Shown one piece after another: positions 24,515-33,377 of a stretch of DNA of 64,000 bases; within the stretch, counting starts at the first letter, position 1, and each line of letters begins with the position of its first letter. The stretch is taken from contig NZ_JAABNO010000004.1 of NCBI RefSeq assembly GCF_009928445.1, positions 186,001 to 250,000 on the forward strand, written 5' to 3'. Below the pieces are notes generated by a model. That model was not told where the DNA came from, made no database searches, and saw nothing but the letters and a program-made list of their open reading frames with translations. A program made the translations under genes and the position numbers. This DNA is from Clostridium sp. C8-1-8. Lineage in GTDB: Bacteria; Bacillota; Clostridia; Clostridiales; Clostridiaceae.

Positions 24515-26254
24515 TTGAAAAATAAAACATTATTTAGATTATTAGGGTATGTAAAAAAGTATAGGATTCAGTTAGTTTTGGTTATAATTTTTGCTATAAC
24601 TAGCAATATTCTTACTATAATAGCACCTTTTTTTACAGGTAAAGCTATAGACTTTATGGTTAAAAAAGGTCAGGTTAATTTTCCTCAGATACTTAAGGTA
24701 GTTGTATTTCTTGCTGTTATCTATGGATTAAGCGCTATATTACAATGGTTTTTATCTATATTTACTAATGTGATATCCAACAGAACTGTAAGAGATATAA
24801 GAGAAGAGTTATTTGAAAAGTTAAATACCTTACCACTTAAATATTACGATGGAAAAGCCCATGGAGATACGATTAGTAGATTTACAAACGATATAGATGC
24901 TATTTCAGAAGGATTACTACAAGGGATAACTCAGCTGTTTTCTGGAGTGGTTACCTTTTTAGGTTCATTGATCTTTATGATTATACTTAGCCCAGTGATT
25001 ACCTTAGTTGTTGTGGTGATGACTCCGCTTTGTTTTTTACTATCTTCATTTATAGCTAAGAACTCAAAGAAGATGTTTAGAGAGCAGTCAAAAACTCTAG
25101 GAGAGCTCAATGGATATATAGAAGAGATAATAGGAAATCAAAAAATAGTTAAGGCTTTTAATTATGAAGAGAGATCTCAAGAAAGTTTTAAAGAAATCAA
25201 TGAGAGATTATATCAATGTGGGCAAAAAGCTCAGTTTTATTCATCCTTGACCAATCCTGGAACTAGATATATCAACAATTTGACCTATATTTTATCAGGT
25301 ATAATAGGTGCTTTGGTTTCAGTAGCAGGTGGACTTTCAATAGGCAAGATTTCAAGCTTTTTAATATATTCAAACCAGTTTGCTAAGCCTATAAATGATA
25401 TAACAAGTATAGCTACACAGCTTCAATCAGCTATGGCTTCTGCAGAAAGAGTGTTTGCAGTTTTGGATGAAGAGAGTGAAGCTTCAGAAGAAACAAAAGA
25501 TAATATAGAACATGATGGAGCTGGAGCAGTAAGGTTTGAAAATGTTAGCTTTTCATATAAAAAGGAAAAACCTTTGATAGAAGGTTTGACCATGGATATA
25601 AAACCAGGAAGTACAGTGGCTATTGTTGGACCAACTGGAGCAGGTAAGACCACTTTAGTAAACCTCTTAATGAGATTTTATGAGATTAGTGATGGCCGCA
25701 TATTCATAGATGAAAAAGATACTAGAGATTCCACTAGAGAAAGTGTAAGAAGTTCCTTTGGTATGGTACTTCAAGAAAGCTGGCTTTTTGCAGGAACCAT
25801 AAGAGATAACATAGCCTATGGTAGGAGAGATGCTACTGAGGAAGAAATAATAAGGGCCTCAAAAGCTGCTTATGCCCATAGTTTTATAAAGAGACTCCCA
25901 AATGGTTATGATACTATGATAACCGAGGATGGAGGAAATCTGTCTCAAGGGCAGAGACAACTTCTGACTATTGCAAGAGTTATGCTTATGAATCCTTCTA
26001 TGCTTATACTAGATGAAGCTACTAGTAGTATAGATACCTTGACAGAAGTTAGAATACAAAAGGCTTTCTTAACTTTAATGAAAGGAAAAACAAGCTTCGT
26101 AATAGCACATAGATTGTCAACTATAAGGGAAGCTGATTTGATACTTGTAATGAACAACGGAAAAATTATAGAACAGGGTAATCATGAACAGCTTCTTGAC
26201 GCAAAGGGCTTCTATGCTAATTTATATAACAGCCAATATGCTATAGCTAATTAG
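24515..26254 (+). CDS. Heterodimeric ABC exporter subunit with canonical ATPase site
   Basis: A 579-residue half-transporter. Six helices lie in residues 15-300. The nucleotide-binding domain has Walker A GPTGAGKTT, Walker B LILDEATSSID with the catalytic glutamate, and switch histidine IAHRLST. The signature is LSQGQRQL rather than LSGGQ, a common change in the partner of a degenerate subunit. Start is TTG, eight bases after AGGAGG. It follows its partner by 12 bases. Together they form one asymmetric transporter, probably exporting hydrophobic compounds; the substrate is not known. A terminator closes the pair. Confidence 0.88.
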   Translation: MKNKTLFRLLGYVKKYRIQLVLVIIFAITSNILTIIAPFFTGKAIDFMVKKGQVNFPQILKVVVFLAVIYGLSAILQWFLSIFTNVISNRTVRDIREELFEKLNTLPLKYYDGKAHGDTISRFTNDIDAISEGLLQGITQLFSGVVTFLGSLIFMIILSPVITLVVVVMTPLCFLLSSFIAKNSKKMFREQSKTLGELNGYIEEIIGNQKIVKAFNYEERSQESFKEINERLYQCGQKAQFYSSLTNPGTRYINNLTYILSGIIGALVSVAGGLSIGKISSFLIYSNQFAKPINDITSIATQLQSAMASAERVFAVLDEESEASEETKDNIEHDGAGAVRFENVSFSYKKEKPLIEGLTMDIKPGSTVAIVGPTGAGKTTLVNLLMRFYEISDGRIFIDEKDTRDSTRESVRSSFGMVLQESWLFAGTIRDNIAYGRRDATEEEIIRASKAAYAHSFIKRLPNGYDTMITEDGGNLSQGQRQLLTIARVMLMNPSMLILDEATSSIDTLTEVRIQKAFLTLMKGKTSFVIAHRLSTIREADLILVMNNGKIIEQGNHEQLLDAKGFYANLYNSQYAIAN

Positions 26255-26331
26255 TATATGTATTTTAAATATTAGAATATATAGCTTAGGTAGAACGGTT
26301 TAACATTACCTATAAATTTATAAAATATTAG

Positions 26332-26385
26332 AATAATCATATCAGCTAATTTGTTAAGTAGAAAGTTGATATGGTTATTTTTTTG
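26332..26385 (+). terminator. Terminator of ABC exporter operon
   Basis: AATAATCATATCAGC and GTTGATATGGTTATT pair with a few G-T pairs around an 18-base loop and are followed by six T. Confidence 0.75.
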
Positions 26386-26563
26386 TTAAGTAAGGTCGTT
26401 TCAGTATGTTTCTACTGTATTGGAGAATGTATTTATAATGTATATGGCAAATTTTGATAAAATGGGAATAATATAAAGGAAAAGCAATAGATATATAGAA
26501 TAATAACAGCTATAAAGTAATCAATGTAAAATTTAATATAATATTGGAGTTAGGAGGAATTAG

Positions 26564-26953
26564 ATGGAAGGGTTTAATGATTCATTTTTCTTTAATGGGA
26601 TACCTATCTTTATGCAGTTGTTTTTCGTTGTTTTTTTTATAGTATTTATATTTGCTTTAATACGAATAGTAACTCAAAGTATAAAAAATGCCAAGTCTCC
26701 TATAATTACAGTAGAGGCAAAGGTTATAGGAAAAAGAACCAATGTGTCTCATCATAGTAGTAATTCAGGTATTGATAGTACAACCTCCACTTCTACTAGT
26801 ACAACTTACTACATAACCTTTGAGACAGAGCATGGAGAAAGACTAGAGCTGCCTTTAAGTGGTAGGGTGTATGGACTGCTAGCAGAAGGAGACAGAGGTA
26901 AGCTAACATATCAAGGAACTTGGTTTAAGGATTTTAATAGAGAGCTGCATTAG
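26564..26953 (+). CDS. DUF2500 family protein
   Basis: A 129-residue protein with one N-terminal membrane helix (about residues 14-36) and a soluble domain. The domain reads VEAKVIGKRTNVSHH, a Ser/Thr-rich loop, then TYYITFETEHGERLELPLSGRVYGLLAEGDRGKLTYQGTWFKDF, matching the DUF2500 pattern of a small beta-barrel. Function of the family is unknown. TAGGAGGAAT precedes the ATG. Single gene. Confidence 0.75.
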   Translation: MEGFNDSFFFNGIPIFMQLFFVVFFIVFIFALIRIVTQSIKNAKSPIITVEAKVIGKRTNVSHHSSNSGIDSTTSTSTSTTYYITFETEHGERLELPLSGRVYGLLAEGDRGKLTYQGTWFKDFNRELH

Positions 26954-27358
26954 GAAGTGTCAAAATTAAAGAAAAACTTAGAAAAGTGCTCTGAAAGCGC
27001 ATTATAACTATATATTTATATAATTTTATAAATATAAGAATATATCAGTTTATGAAGTTTTAATATTATATAATATAATGAGCCATGATCTCGAAGCCAA
27101 AGAACCATTATGCTATTTTTTTGTAAAAATTTTTGTGAATTAACAACTTAAATAAAGTATGTAAAATGGCTTACCTTAACGTGTGTAAGCCATTTTTTAT
27201 TTACTCAAACTTAATTATTTATTCCAGTAATCATTTATTTTGCAGTGCCATTTTTAGCATTGATAGCGTTAATTCAAAGATTATGTGTATTAGATCTAAA
27301 CATTACATCTTTATAGTTATTAAACATGTTTTTAGCATAAGATTTAACATGCTTATTT
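26954..27358. other. 405-bp region with a terminator hairpin but no gene
   Basis: AT-rich. The only clear structure is the hairpin at 27162-27198. A short frame at 27166-27381 overlaps that hairpin and the neighbouring gene and has no ribosome-binding site, so I do not call it. Confidence 0.4.
27162..27198 (+). terminator. Terminator hairpin
   Basis: AAATGGCTTAC and GTAAGCCATTT form an 11-bp stem with a short loop, ending in six T. It lies 200 bases after the DUF2500 gene, so either that transcript is long or an unseen RNA ends here. Confidence 0.8.
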
Positions 27359-28120
27359 CTAATGTGATTTATCAATTCTAACAATATACCCACCTAATGT
27401 AGGTGATATTTCATAATCAGCTAGAATTGTTTTTGTGGAAGCATCTCTAATATCTATATAGTAACTGCCATCAATAGTAGTATCTCCACCATATTTATCA
27501 GAAAAGCTTATATCCTTTTGAGCAAGATTAGGATTTTTGTTTAAGAAATCTTCAACAGCTATATATACAGCCTTCTCCCAAGGGATATAAGATTTGTTTA
27601 TAGGTGGATGATGTGGGATATTTAAGTTTAAAATAGGTTTGGATTGAGTAACTTTAGATTGTTGAGTATTAGGGTTAGTTTTCTTTTGGTCTTCTTGTTC
27701 TTTCTTTACCTGCTCTTCATAATCTGATTTTAATTTAGTAATTTCCTGCTTTTTAATAGTAACCTTGTCCATTACATATTTTGAATTATCAACTATTGAA
27801 TCTAAATAGCTTAATGCATCATTATATTTTTTATCGCTAATCAATGAATCTAAATTCTTTATTCCTATAAGATTTTTTTCACTTGTATTTATATTATTTA
27901 GTTTTGAAATTACATCCTCACTACTTTTCATTTTTAAACTATCTTTATATAACTGTTTCGCTTTTTCAAGTTCACCTGTATTTTCCATGTGTTGAGCATC
28001 AGATAGTAAAAGGTTATACTTTTTTTCATTTTTATAGTGAAAATAGTAGGAAGTAGTTCCTATAACAAGGATAATTGAAAATACTAAAATTGATAAAATA
28101 ATCGATCTTTTTTTTCGCAT
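27359..28120 (-). CDS. Membrane-anchored protein of unknown function with helical repeats
   Basis: A 253-residue protein with a basic N-terminus and one membrane helix (about residues 7-27). An extracytoplasmic helical region with TPR-like periodicity (AQHMENTGELEKAKQLYKDSLKM ... YNDALSYLDSIV) follows. A charged, Gln/Thr-rich linker near 140-165 leads to a C-terminal domain (WEKAVYIAVEDFLNKNPNL ... DGSYYIDIRDA ... GGYIVRID) that I do not recognise. The ATG at 28120 follows GAGGAG by eight bases; the GTG just upstream is less likely. Possibly a cell-envelope sensor or scaffold, but nothing in the neighbourhood supports a specific role. Confidence 0.65.
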   Translation of the reverse strand: MRKKRSIILSILVFSIILVIGTTSYYFHYKNEKKYNLLLSDAQHMENTGELEKAKQLYKDSLKMKSSEDVISKLNNINTSEKNLIGIKNLDSLISDKKYNDALSYLDSIVDNSKYVMDKVTIKKQEITKLKSDYEEQVKKEQEDQKKTNPNTQQSKVTQSKPILNLNIPHHPPINKSYIPWEKAVYIAVEDFLNKNPNLAQKDISFSDKYGGDTTIDGSYYIDIRDASTKTILADYEISPTLGGYIVRIDKSH

Positions 28121-28185
28121 AAATATCACTCCTCAATTAAAATCTAAGCCTTCAATATTTTTTGTAGAAATATCCTTTTTACTTA

Positions 28186-28424
28186 GGCTCTGTTAAAGTA
28201 CTGTGTTGAAATTAAGTAGTCAGTCATACGATGCTTTGATTCGCTTGCGCAAAGAATTAATATGATTTTGTCATATTCCATGGCTAAAACTGTAAACTCA
28301 CTACGTTCGAACATACAGTTTATTAACGCCATTCCATCTGAAAAAATCATTTAATTCTAACTGCTCGCTCATATAGCATCTCCTTCATGACCACTTAATT
28401 TCAACAATATTATTAAACATAGCC
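28186..28424 (-). mobile_element. Non-autonomous inverted-repeat element (MITE-like), copy B, 239 bp
   Basis: Near-identical to copy A but in reverse orientation. Ends are GGCTCTGTTAAAG and TTAAACATAGCC, and the 8-bp flanks TTTACTTA (28178-28185 and 28425-28432) are identical, a clear target duplication. On the minus strand AAGGAG is followed by ATGAGCGAGCAG..., the same truncated ORF start as in copy A, here with one base lost in the TGTACTGTTCG segment so the frame differs after about codon 20. Confidence 0.9.
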
Positions 28425-28432
28425 TTTACTTA

Positions 28433-28602
28433 AAGTATAATCAATAATTAGAAATCCAATAGCATCATATTTTTATGTATTTAAGATTTCAGGTATAGCA
28501 TGAAATATTTGTTCATCTATGCTATTTTTAAAAAATATTTTTAAAAGTAGTTTGTTGATTTATAACCAGAGAAAAATTTATCGAATTAATGAACAAGTCA
28601 AG
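28433..28602. other. Intergenic remainder between element B and the phosphatase gene
   Basis: 170 bases of AT-rich DNA with a weak GCATAG...CTATGC inverted pair near 28496-28529 (ATAGCATGAA...TCTATGCTATTTTT). It is followed by a run of T and A, so it could act as a weak terminator on the plus strand. Confidence 0.35.
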
Positions 28603-29214
28603 TTACTTAAGATGATTCAAATCATTTACTGAAACTAATCTAGGTTCAAGGCTTTCATTAAAGCTTAGCTCATTTATTGAAGTGTTGCCTAAAAGTACCT
28701 TATGATACATATTCATCTTCCAGTCAAAAAGGGCTATAAGTGCAGCCTTTATTATACCGCCGTGAGCAACTATGACTATTCTAGAACCTTGGTTTTCTTC
28801 AATAATTTTTAGAACAGCTTTTTTAGCTCTATCACAAGCGGCTTTTATAGAAAGCTCACCACCACAAATTGGTCCTACTAGCTCATCTTCACGCCATTTT
28901 AAAAACTCTTGAGAGTAAGTTTCCTTTATTTCAGCTAAGGTAAGTCCTTCCCAATCACCAAAATTTATTTCTCTTAAATTAAATTCCTCAATAGGAGTTA
29001 TAGAAGTATCTTCGCAAATGGTTTCTGCTGTTTTTTTTGCTCTAATAAGAGGACTTGTATATACTATGTCAAAGGTATCTTTTAACCTTTCCTTTAGCCT
29101 TTTGGCTTGAGCTATTCCGTTGTCTGATAGTTCTATATCAATACAGCCTTGAAATCTTCCTTCGGTATTCCATTTTGTTTCACCATGTCTTACTAAATAT
29201 AAAGTTGTTTTCAT
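28603..29214 (-). CDS. Histidine phosphatase family protein (phosphoglycerate mutase-like)
   Basis: A 203-residue phosphatase. The catalytic RHGE motif is in LYLVRHGETKWNTEGRFQG (H10), the proton donor region is REINFGDWEGLT near residue 82, and the second catalytic histidine is in VIVAHGGIIKA near residue 152. It forms a phosphohistidine intermediate. Members include GpmB-like phosphatases and alpha-ribazole phosphatase CobC; no cobalamin genes are nearby, so general sugar-phosphate or nucleotide phosphatase activity is more likely. Single gene between a mobile element and the acylation operon. Confidence 0.85.
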   Translation of the reverse strand: MKTTLYLVRHGETKWNTEGRFQGCIDIELSDNGIAQAKRLKERLKDTFDIVYTSPLIRAKKTAETICEDTSITPIEEFNLREINFGDWEGLTLAEIKETYSQEFLKWREDELVGPICGGELSIKAACDRAKKAVLKIIEENQGSRIVIVAHGGIIKAALIALFDWKMNMYHKVLLGNTSINELSFNESLEPRLVSVNDLNHLK

Positions 29215-29500
29215 TATAATCCCCCAATAGCTAAGTGATTAGTTAAATTTGTTATAGATAATAATAACATAAAAATCTATATGTAGGTACAACTTCATAT
29301 TAAAAATTATATTTTCAAAAGCAGCTTTTGAAGAAACAGAAGAGTTTTGTAAATAGATTTCGGATAGCTTTCTTAGTATTCATATAAAATGAAAGCTACC
29401 AAAGTTAAAAAAATACGTTAATCATTTGATAACTATTTATAAGTTTAGAGGAACTATAATTGGTTTATGAAAAATACTTATGGAAGTTGAGGCTTACACA

Positions 29501-30316
29501 ATGAAAAAGAACAAAAGAAATTTAAAAAAAACCTACGTAATAGTTATATTTATTTTAACCATAAGTACAGCGATTACGGCATTGTATTCCACTAATGTAG
29601 CTGTTGGGAAAAATCATGGAAAGGAGGTTAACACTGCAGTTAAGAAGAATGAAGTTGTAGTGAGTTCTGATATTGGTAAAAAAGATAATGAGAATTCAAA
29701 GATGCAGGGAGATAAAAAAGAGCAACAAATTAACCAGCAAAATTATAATACTAAAACCACTGAAAACAGCATGGCCATGGAAAAATATGATTCGTTTTTT
29801 AAAAGAGATATTTTTATTGGGGATTCCATAACTCAGGGAATATCTGAGTTTGATTTTTTGCCAGAAGAAAATGTATGTGCAAAGTTAGGAATAAATTTAA
29901 CCCAAGTAGATGCTCAGATAGAGAAAGCAAAAAAATTAAACCCCAATAGAATATATTTATTATTAGGTTCAAATGACCTAGAGTATGGTGGGACAACTCC
30001 TGATATCTTTAAGCAAAGATATCAAAAGGTTTTAGAAAAGATTAAGAAAACAATTCCCAACGCTAAGATATATGTTCAATCAATACTTCCGGTGTTGCCA
30101 AAGGCATCAAAAAATAACAGCCTTGTTAATAACACTAGAATAGGACAATTTAATGCTGAGATTGCAGCATTAGCAAAAGAGGAGAATTTAAATTATCTAA
30201 ATATAGCTTCGCTTATAGATGATTATACCAAGAATTTGTATGAACCAGATGGTGAGCATTTTAAATCAAAGTTTTACACTTTATGGCTAAATTATATTGA
30301 AAAAAATGTTAAATAG
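29501..30316 (+). CDS. Membrane-anchored SGNH/GDSL-type esterase
   Basis: A 271-residue protein with a basic N-terminus and one membrane helix (about residues 11-32), a low-complexity linker to residue 95, and an SGNH hydrolase domain. The nucleophile serine is S109 in FIGDSITQG, the oxyanion block is LLLGSNDLE, and the catalytic Asp/His pair is in PDGEHF near the C-terminus. The hydrolase faces outward and likely adds or removes acyl esters on a surface polymer. The ATG at 29501, eight bases after TTGAGG, is preferred to one 21 bases upstream. It is the first gene of the acylation operon, 18 bases before the lipoprotein gene. Confidence 0.82.
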   Translation: MKKNKRNLKKTYVIVIFILTISTAITALYSTNVAVGKNHGKEVNTAVKKNEVVVSSDIGKKDNENSKMQGDKKEQQINQQNYNTKTTENSMAMEKYDSFFKRDIFIGDSITQGISEFDFLPEENVCAKLGINLTQVDAQIEKAKKLNPNRIYLLLGSNDLEYGGTTPDIFKQRYQKVLEKIKKTIPNAKIYVQSILPVLPKASKNNSLVNNTRIGQFNAEIAALAKEENLNYLNIASLIDDYTKNLYEPDGEHFKSKFYTLWLNYIEKNVK

Positions 30317-30334
30317 ATTGTTTAGGAGATAGAT

Positions 30335-30796
30335 ATGAAAAGAATATATGGAGTATTTGCAATTTTAGTAATGTTAGTTGTAGTAATGGTAAGCTGTTCA
30401 AATAAGCAAGAAATCAAAGTAGAGGATATAAATAAAAAGATAGGAAATGCAGTTGATTTACTTACTTTGAAAAGTGAGGATGCTACTAAGCTAAAAAAAA
30501 CCTATGGTATAGAAGAGAATAAATTGGATGGATTTGAATTTTATAGAGCAGATTCAAATGTCAAAGCTGATGAAATTCTGATAATAAAGGCTAAAGAAAA
30601 AAGTGATATACAGGATTTTCAAGACAAAATAAATAAAAGGATAGAAAAACAAGAAGTTAATTTTAAAGATTATCTACCTGAAGAATATGGATTACTAAAA
30701 AATAGCGTAGTTAAGGTTAAAGGTAATATTATCATATTTGTAGCATCAAAGGATGCGGATAAAATTATACAAGCTTTTAACGATGCAGTTAAATAG
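30335..30796 (+). CDS. DUF4358 lipoprotein
   Basis: A 153-residue lipoprotein. The signal peptide ends in a lipobox-like MVSC (C21), and the mature part (VDLLTLKSEDATKLKKTYGIEENKLDGFEFYRAD ... EILIIKAKEKSDI) matches the DUF4358 pattern often found beside MBOAT and DHHW genes in Firmicutes. TTTAGGAGATAG precedes the ATG. Its role in the acylation complex is unknown. Separated by 16 bases from the MBOAT gene. Confidence 0.75.
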   Translation: MKRIYGVFAILVMLVVVMVSCSNKQEIKVEDINKKIGNAVDLLTLKSEDATKLKKTYGIEENKLDGFEFYRADSNVKADEILIIKAKEKSDIQDFQDKINKRIEKQEVNFKDYLPEEYGLLKNSVVKVKGNIIIFVASKDADKIIQAFNDAVK

Positions 30797-30812
30797 ACTA
30801 GGGGGATAAGAC

Positions 30813-32219
30813 ATGGTATTCAGCAGTCTGTTATTCATCTTTGTGTTTTTGCCAGTTGTACTTATAACATATTATATATCCCCTAAAAGATATAGAAATA
30901 TTGTGATCTCTATAATGAGTCTTATATTTTATGCTTGGGGAGAACCTGTATACATAATAATAATGATTTTTTCTACAATTTTTGATTACACCAATGGAAG
31001 ACTTATATATAAATATAAAGATAATAAACGAATATCAAAAAAGATACTTATATTTTCTATAACAGTTAACTTGGGGATACTATGCTTTTTTAAATATTAT
31101 GGATTCATAGTTAATAATTTAAATCAAGTACTTGGTTTTTCTATTAAATTTACTGCTTTACCGCTGCCGCTTGGAATATCTTTTTATACCTTTCAAACTA
31201 TGTCATATGTTATAGATGTTTACAAAGGTTTAGTTCCAGCTCAAAGAAGTTTGGTTAACTTCGTCACTTATGTGTCAATGTTTCCACAGCTTTTAGCAGG
31301 GCCAATAGTAAAATATAGAGATGTTGAAAGAGAAATAGCTGAGCGAAATGAGAATATAAAACTATTCGGTGAAGGAATAGAACTTTTTATAATTGGTATG
31401 TTCAAAAAGGTGTTTATAGCTAATAATATAGGTGCAATATGGAGTGTAATAAAGATTATACCTACAGAACAACTAGCAGTGTTATCAGCTTGGCTCGGAA
31501 TAATTGCTTTTACCTTTCAAATATATTTTGATTTTAGCGGATATTCGGATATGGCTATAGGGTTAGGTAAGATGTTTGGTTTTAATTTGCCTAAAAACTT
31601 TAATTATCCTTACACCTCAAAAAGTATAACAGAATTTTGGAGAAGGTGGCATATGACCTTAGGTGGATGGTTTAGAGAATATGTTTATATTCCACTGGGA
31701 GGAAATAGGGAAGGTAAAATAAAGTGTTATAGAAATATCTTTGTAGTTTGGTTGCTTACAGGCTTATGGCATGGGGCAAATTGGAACTTCATTCTATGGG
31801 GATTGTACTATGGAGCTTTAGTGGTTTTAGAAAAGTTGTTTATTCTAAAGTGGCTTGAAGGATTGCCTAAAATAATTAGAAATTTATATAGTATGGTTAT
31901 GATTATAATTGGCTGGGCCTTATTTGAATTCGAGGATTTGCACAAGTTATTTAATTTTCTGGGCATAATGTTTGGAGTAAATGCGAAAAGCCTAATAGAT
32001 AATGTTGCTATCTATTACTCTTATACTAATATTCTAATGTTCATTATTGCACTTGTTTGCTCTACACCAATTTGTAATAAAATATCCTGTAAAATTAAGG
32101 ACAAGCTAAGAACTAGTGGTATTATTATTTTTTCTTTTATTTATATGACTATGGTATTTTTATGTACAGCATATCTTGTAAATCAAAGCTATAATCCATT
32201 TTTATATTTTAGGTTTTAG
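30813..32219 (+). CDS. MBOAT family membrane O-acyltransferase (AlgI/DltB-like)
   Basis: A 468-residue integral membrane protein with about eleven helices. Family marks are PLPLGISFYTFQTMSYVIDVYKG, YFDFSGYSDMAIGLGKMFGF, FWRRWHMTLGGWFREYVYIPLGG and the catalytic histidine in TGLWHGANWNFILWG near residue 312. AlgI-type proteins pass acetyl groups across the membrane to an SGNH or DHHW partner that esterifies a surface polysaccharide. All such partners are neighbours here. GGGGGATAAG precedes the ATG. The polymer acylated is not identified by this window. Confidence 0.9.
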   Translation: MVFSSLLFIFVFLPVVLITYYISPKRYRNIVISIMSLIFYAWGEPVYIIIMIFSTIFDYTNGRLIYKYKDNKRISKKILIFSITVNLGILCFFKYYGFIVNNLNQVLGFSIKFTALPLPLGISFYTFQTMSYVIDVYKGLVPAQRSLVNFVTYVSMFPQLLAGPIVKYRDVEREIAERNENIKLFGEGIELFIIGMFKKVFIANNIGAIWSVIKIIPTEQLAVLSAWLGIIAFTFQIYFDFSGYSDMAIGLGKMFGFNLPKNFNYPYTSKSITEFWRRWHMTLGGWFREYVYIPLGGNREGKIKCYRNIFVVWLLTGLWHGANWNFILWGLYYGALVVLEKLFILKWLEGLPKIIRNLYSMVMIIIGWALFEFEDLHKLFNFLGIMFGVNAKSLIDNVAIYYSYTNILMFIIALVCSTPICNKISCKIKDKLRTSGIIIFSFIYMTMVFLCTAYLVNQSYNPFLYFRF

Positions 32220-32230
32220 GAGGCATAACC

Positions 32231-33358
32231 ATGAAAAAGGCTTGGAATAAAATTATTATCATTGAATTTTTCTTATATATTGTATTAATAATATTGCTCA
32301 AAGTAATAACTCCTGTGAAAGTATTTTCTGATCAGGAAAATAGAGAACTTCAAGTTATGCCTAGTTTTTCCTTGGAAACACTAAAAAGTGGCAGCTATAC
32401 AAAAGATTTTGAGAACTTTATAGCAGATCAATTTCCAAAAAGAGATTTTTGGATTTCAATAAAGTCAGAAGTGGAAGAAGCTATGGGGAAAAAGGAAAAT
32501 AACGGTGTATATAAAGGGAAAGATGGATATCTTATTCAAAAGTTTAAAGGTAGCACCGATGAAGATACAAAAGAAAAGCTTTTAGCTATAAATAACCTTT
32601 TTAACAATGCAAAGAATACAAATAAGTATTTTATGCTAGTGCCTAACTCAATAGAGATATTGAAGGATAAGCTACCTTTTTCAGCACCTATGGAAGATCA
32701 GGAAAAGTATATTAGAAAAGTTGAAGAGCAGCTAAATAAAGATGTAAAAGTTATAGATGTGAATGAAACCATGAAGAGAAAGAAAAGTGAATATATTTAC
32801 TATAAGACAGACCATCACTGGACAACAGATGGTGCCTATTATGCTTATGAAAAGTTTGTTAATGCATTAGGATTAAAGGTTTTTAATAAAAATGATTTTG
32901 ATATAAAAACAGTAACAAATAGTTTTTTTGGCACATCCTATTCTAAAGGTGGATATAAAGATGTTTTACCAGATAGCATCAAGCTTTATATTCCTAAAGA
33001 TGTTACTAATTATACTGTTGAGGATTCGGACTCTAAAAATAAAAGAAGTTCACTTTATCAGTTTGACAACCTTAATAAAAAAGATAAATACAGTATATTC
33101 TTTGGTGGAAATCATCCTTTGGTGAAGATAAGTACTGAAGCTAAAACTAATAGAAAGATAATGATAATAAAAGATTCCTATGCTAACAGTTTCGTTCCGT
33201 TTTTGATACCGCACTATAGTGAAATATATATGGTTGATCCAAGATATTTTGATAGTAGTGTTATGGAACTTATAGAAAATAATAAAATAAATGATGTACT
33301 GTTCTTGTACAATGCTATAAGCTTTTCGGAAGATGTATCGATAACTAACTTATCATGA
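32231..33358 (+). CDS. DHHW family protein (AlgX/DltD-like acyl transfer partner)
   Basis: A 375-residue protein with one N-terminal membrane helix (residues 7-26) and an extracytoplasmic domain. It contains the naming motif TDHHWTTDGAYYAYE at about residues 193-207 and a likely nucleophile serine in IIKDSYANSFVPFL near residue 315. These form an SGNH-like Asp-His/Ser arrangement, as in AlgJ, AlgX and PatB. It probably receives acetyl groups from the MBOAT protein. AGGAGGCATAACC precedes the ATG by nine bases, and the gene follows the MBOAT gene by 11 bases. Confidence 0.85.
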   Translation: MKKAWNKIIIIEFFLYIVLIILLKVITPVKVFSDQENRELQVMPSFSLETLKSGSYTKDFENFIADQFPKRDFWISIKSEVEEAMGKKENNGVYKGKDGYLIQKFKGSTDEDTKEKLLAINNLFNNAKNTNKYFMLVPNSIEILKDKLPFSAPMEDQEKYIRKVEEQLNKDVKVIDVNETMKRKKSEYIYYKTDHHWTTDGAYYAYEKFVNALGLKVFNKNDFDIKTVTNSFFGTSYSKGGYKDVLPDSIKLYIPKDVTNYTVEDSDSKNKRSSLYQFDNLNKKDKYSIFFGGNHPLVKISTEAKTNRKIMIIKDSYANSFVPFLIPHYSEIYMVDPRYFDSSVMELIENNKINDVLFLYNAISFSEDVSITNLS

Positions 33359-33377
33359 GAAAGCAGAAGAGGTTTAT

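Noticed and set aside
27166-27381. 71-residue plus-strand frame
   Set aside because: It begins inside a terminator hairpin, has no ribosome-binding site and overlaps the end of a supported minus-strand gene.
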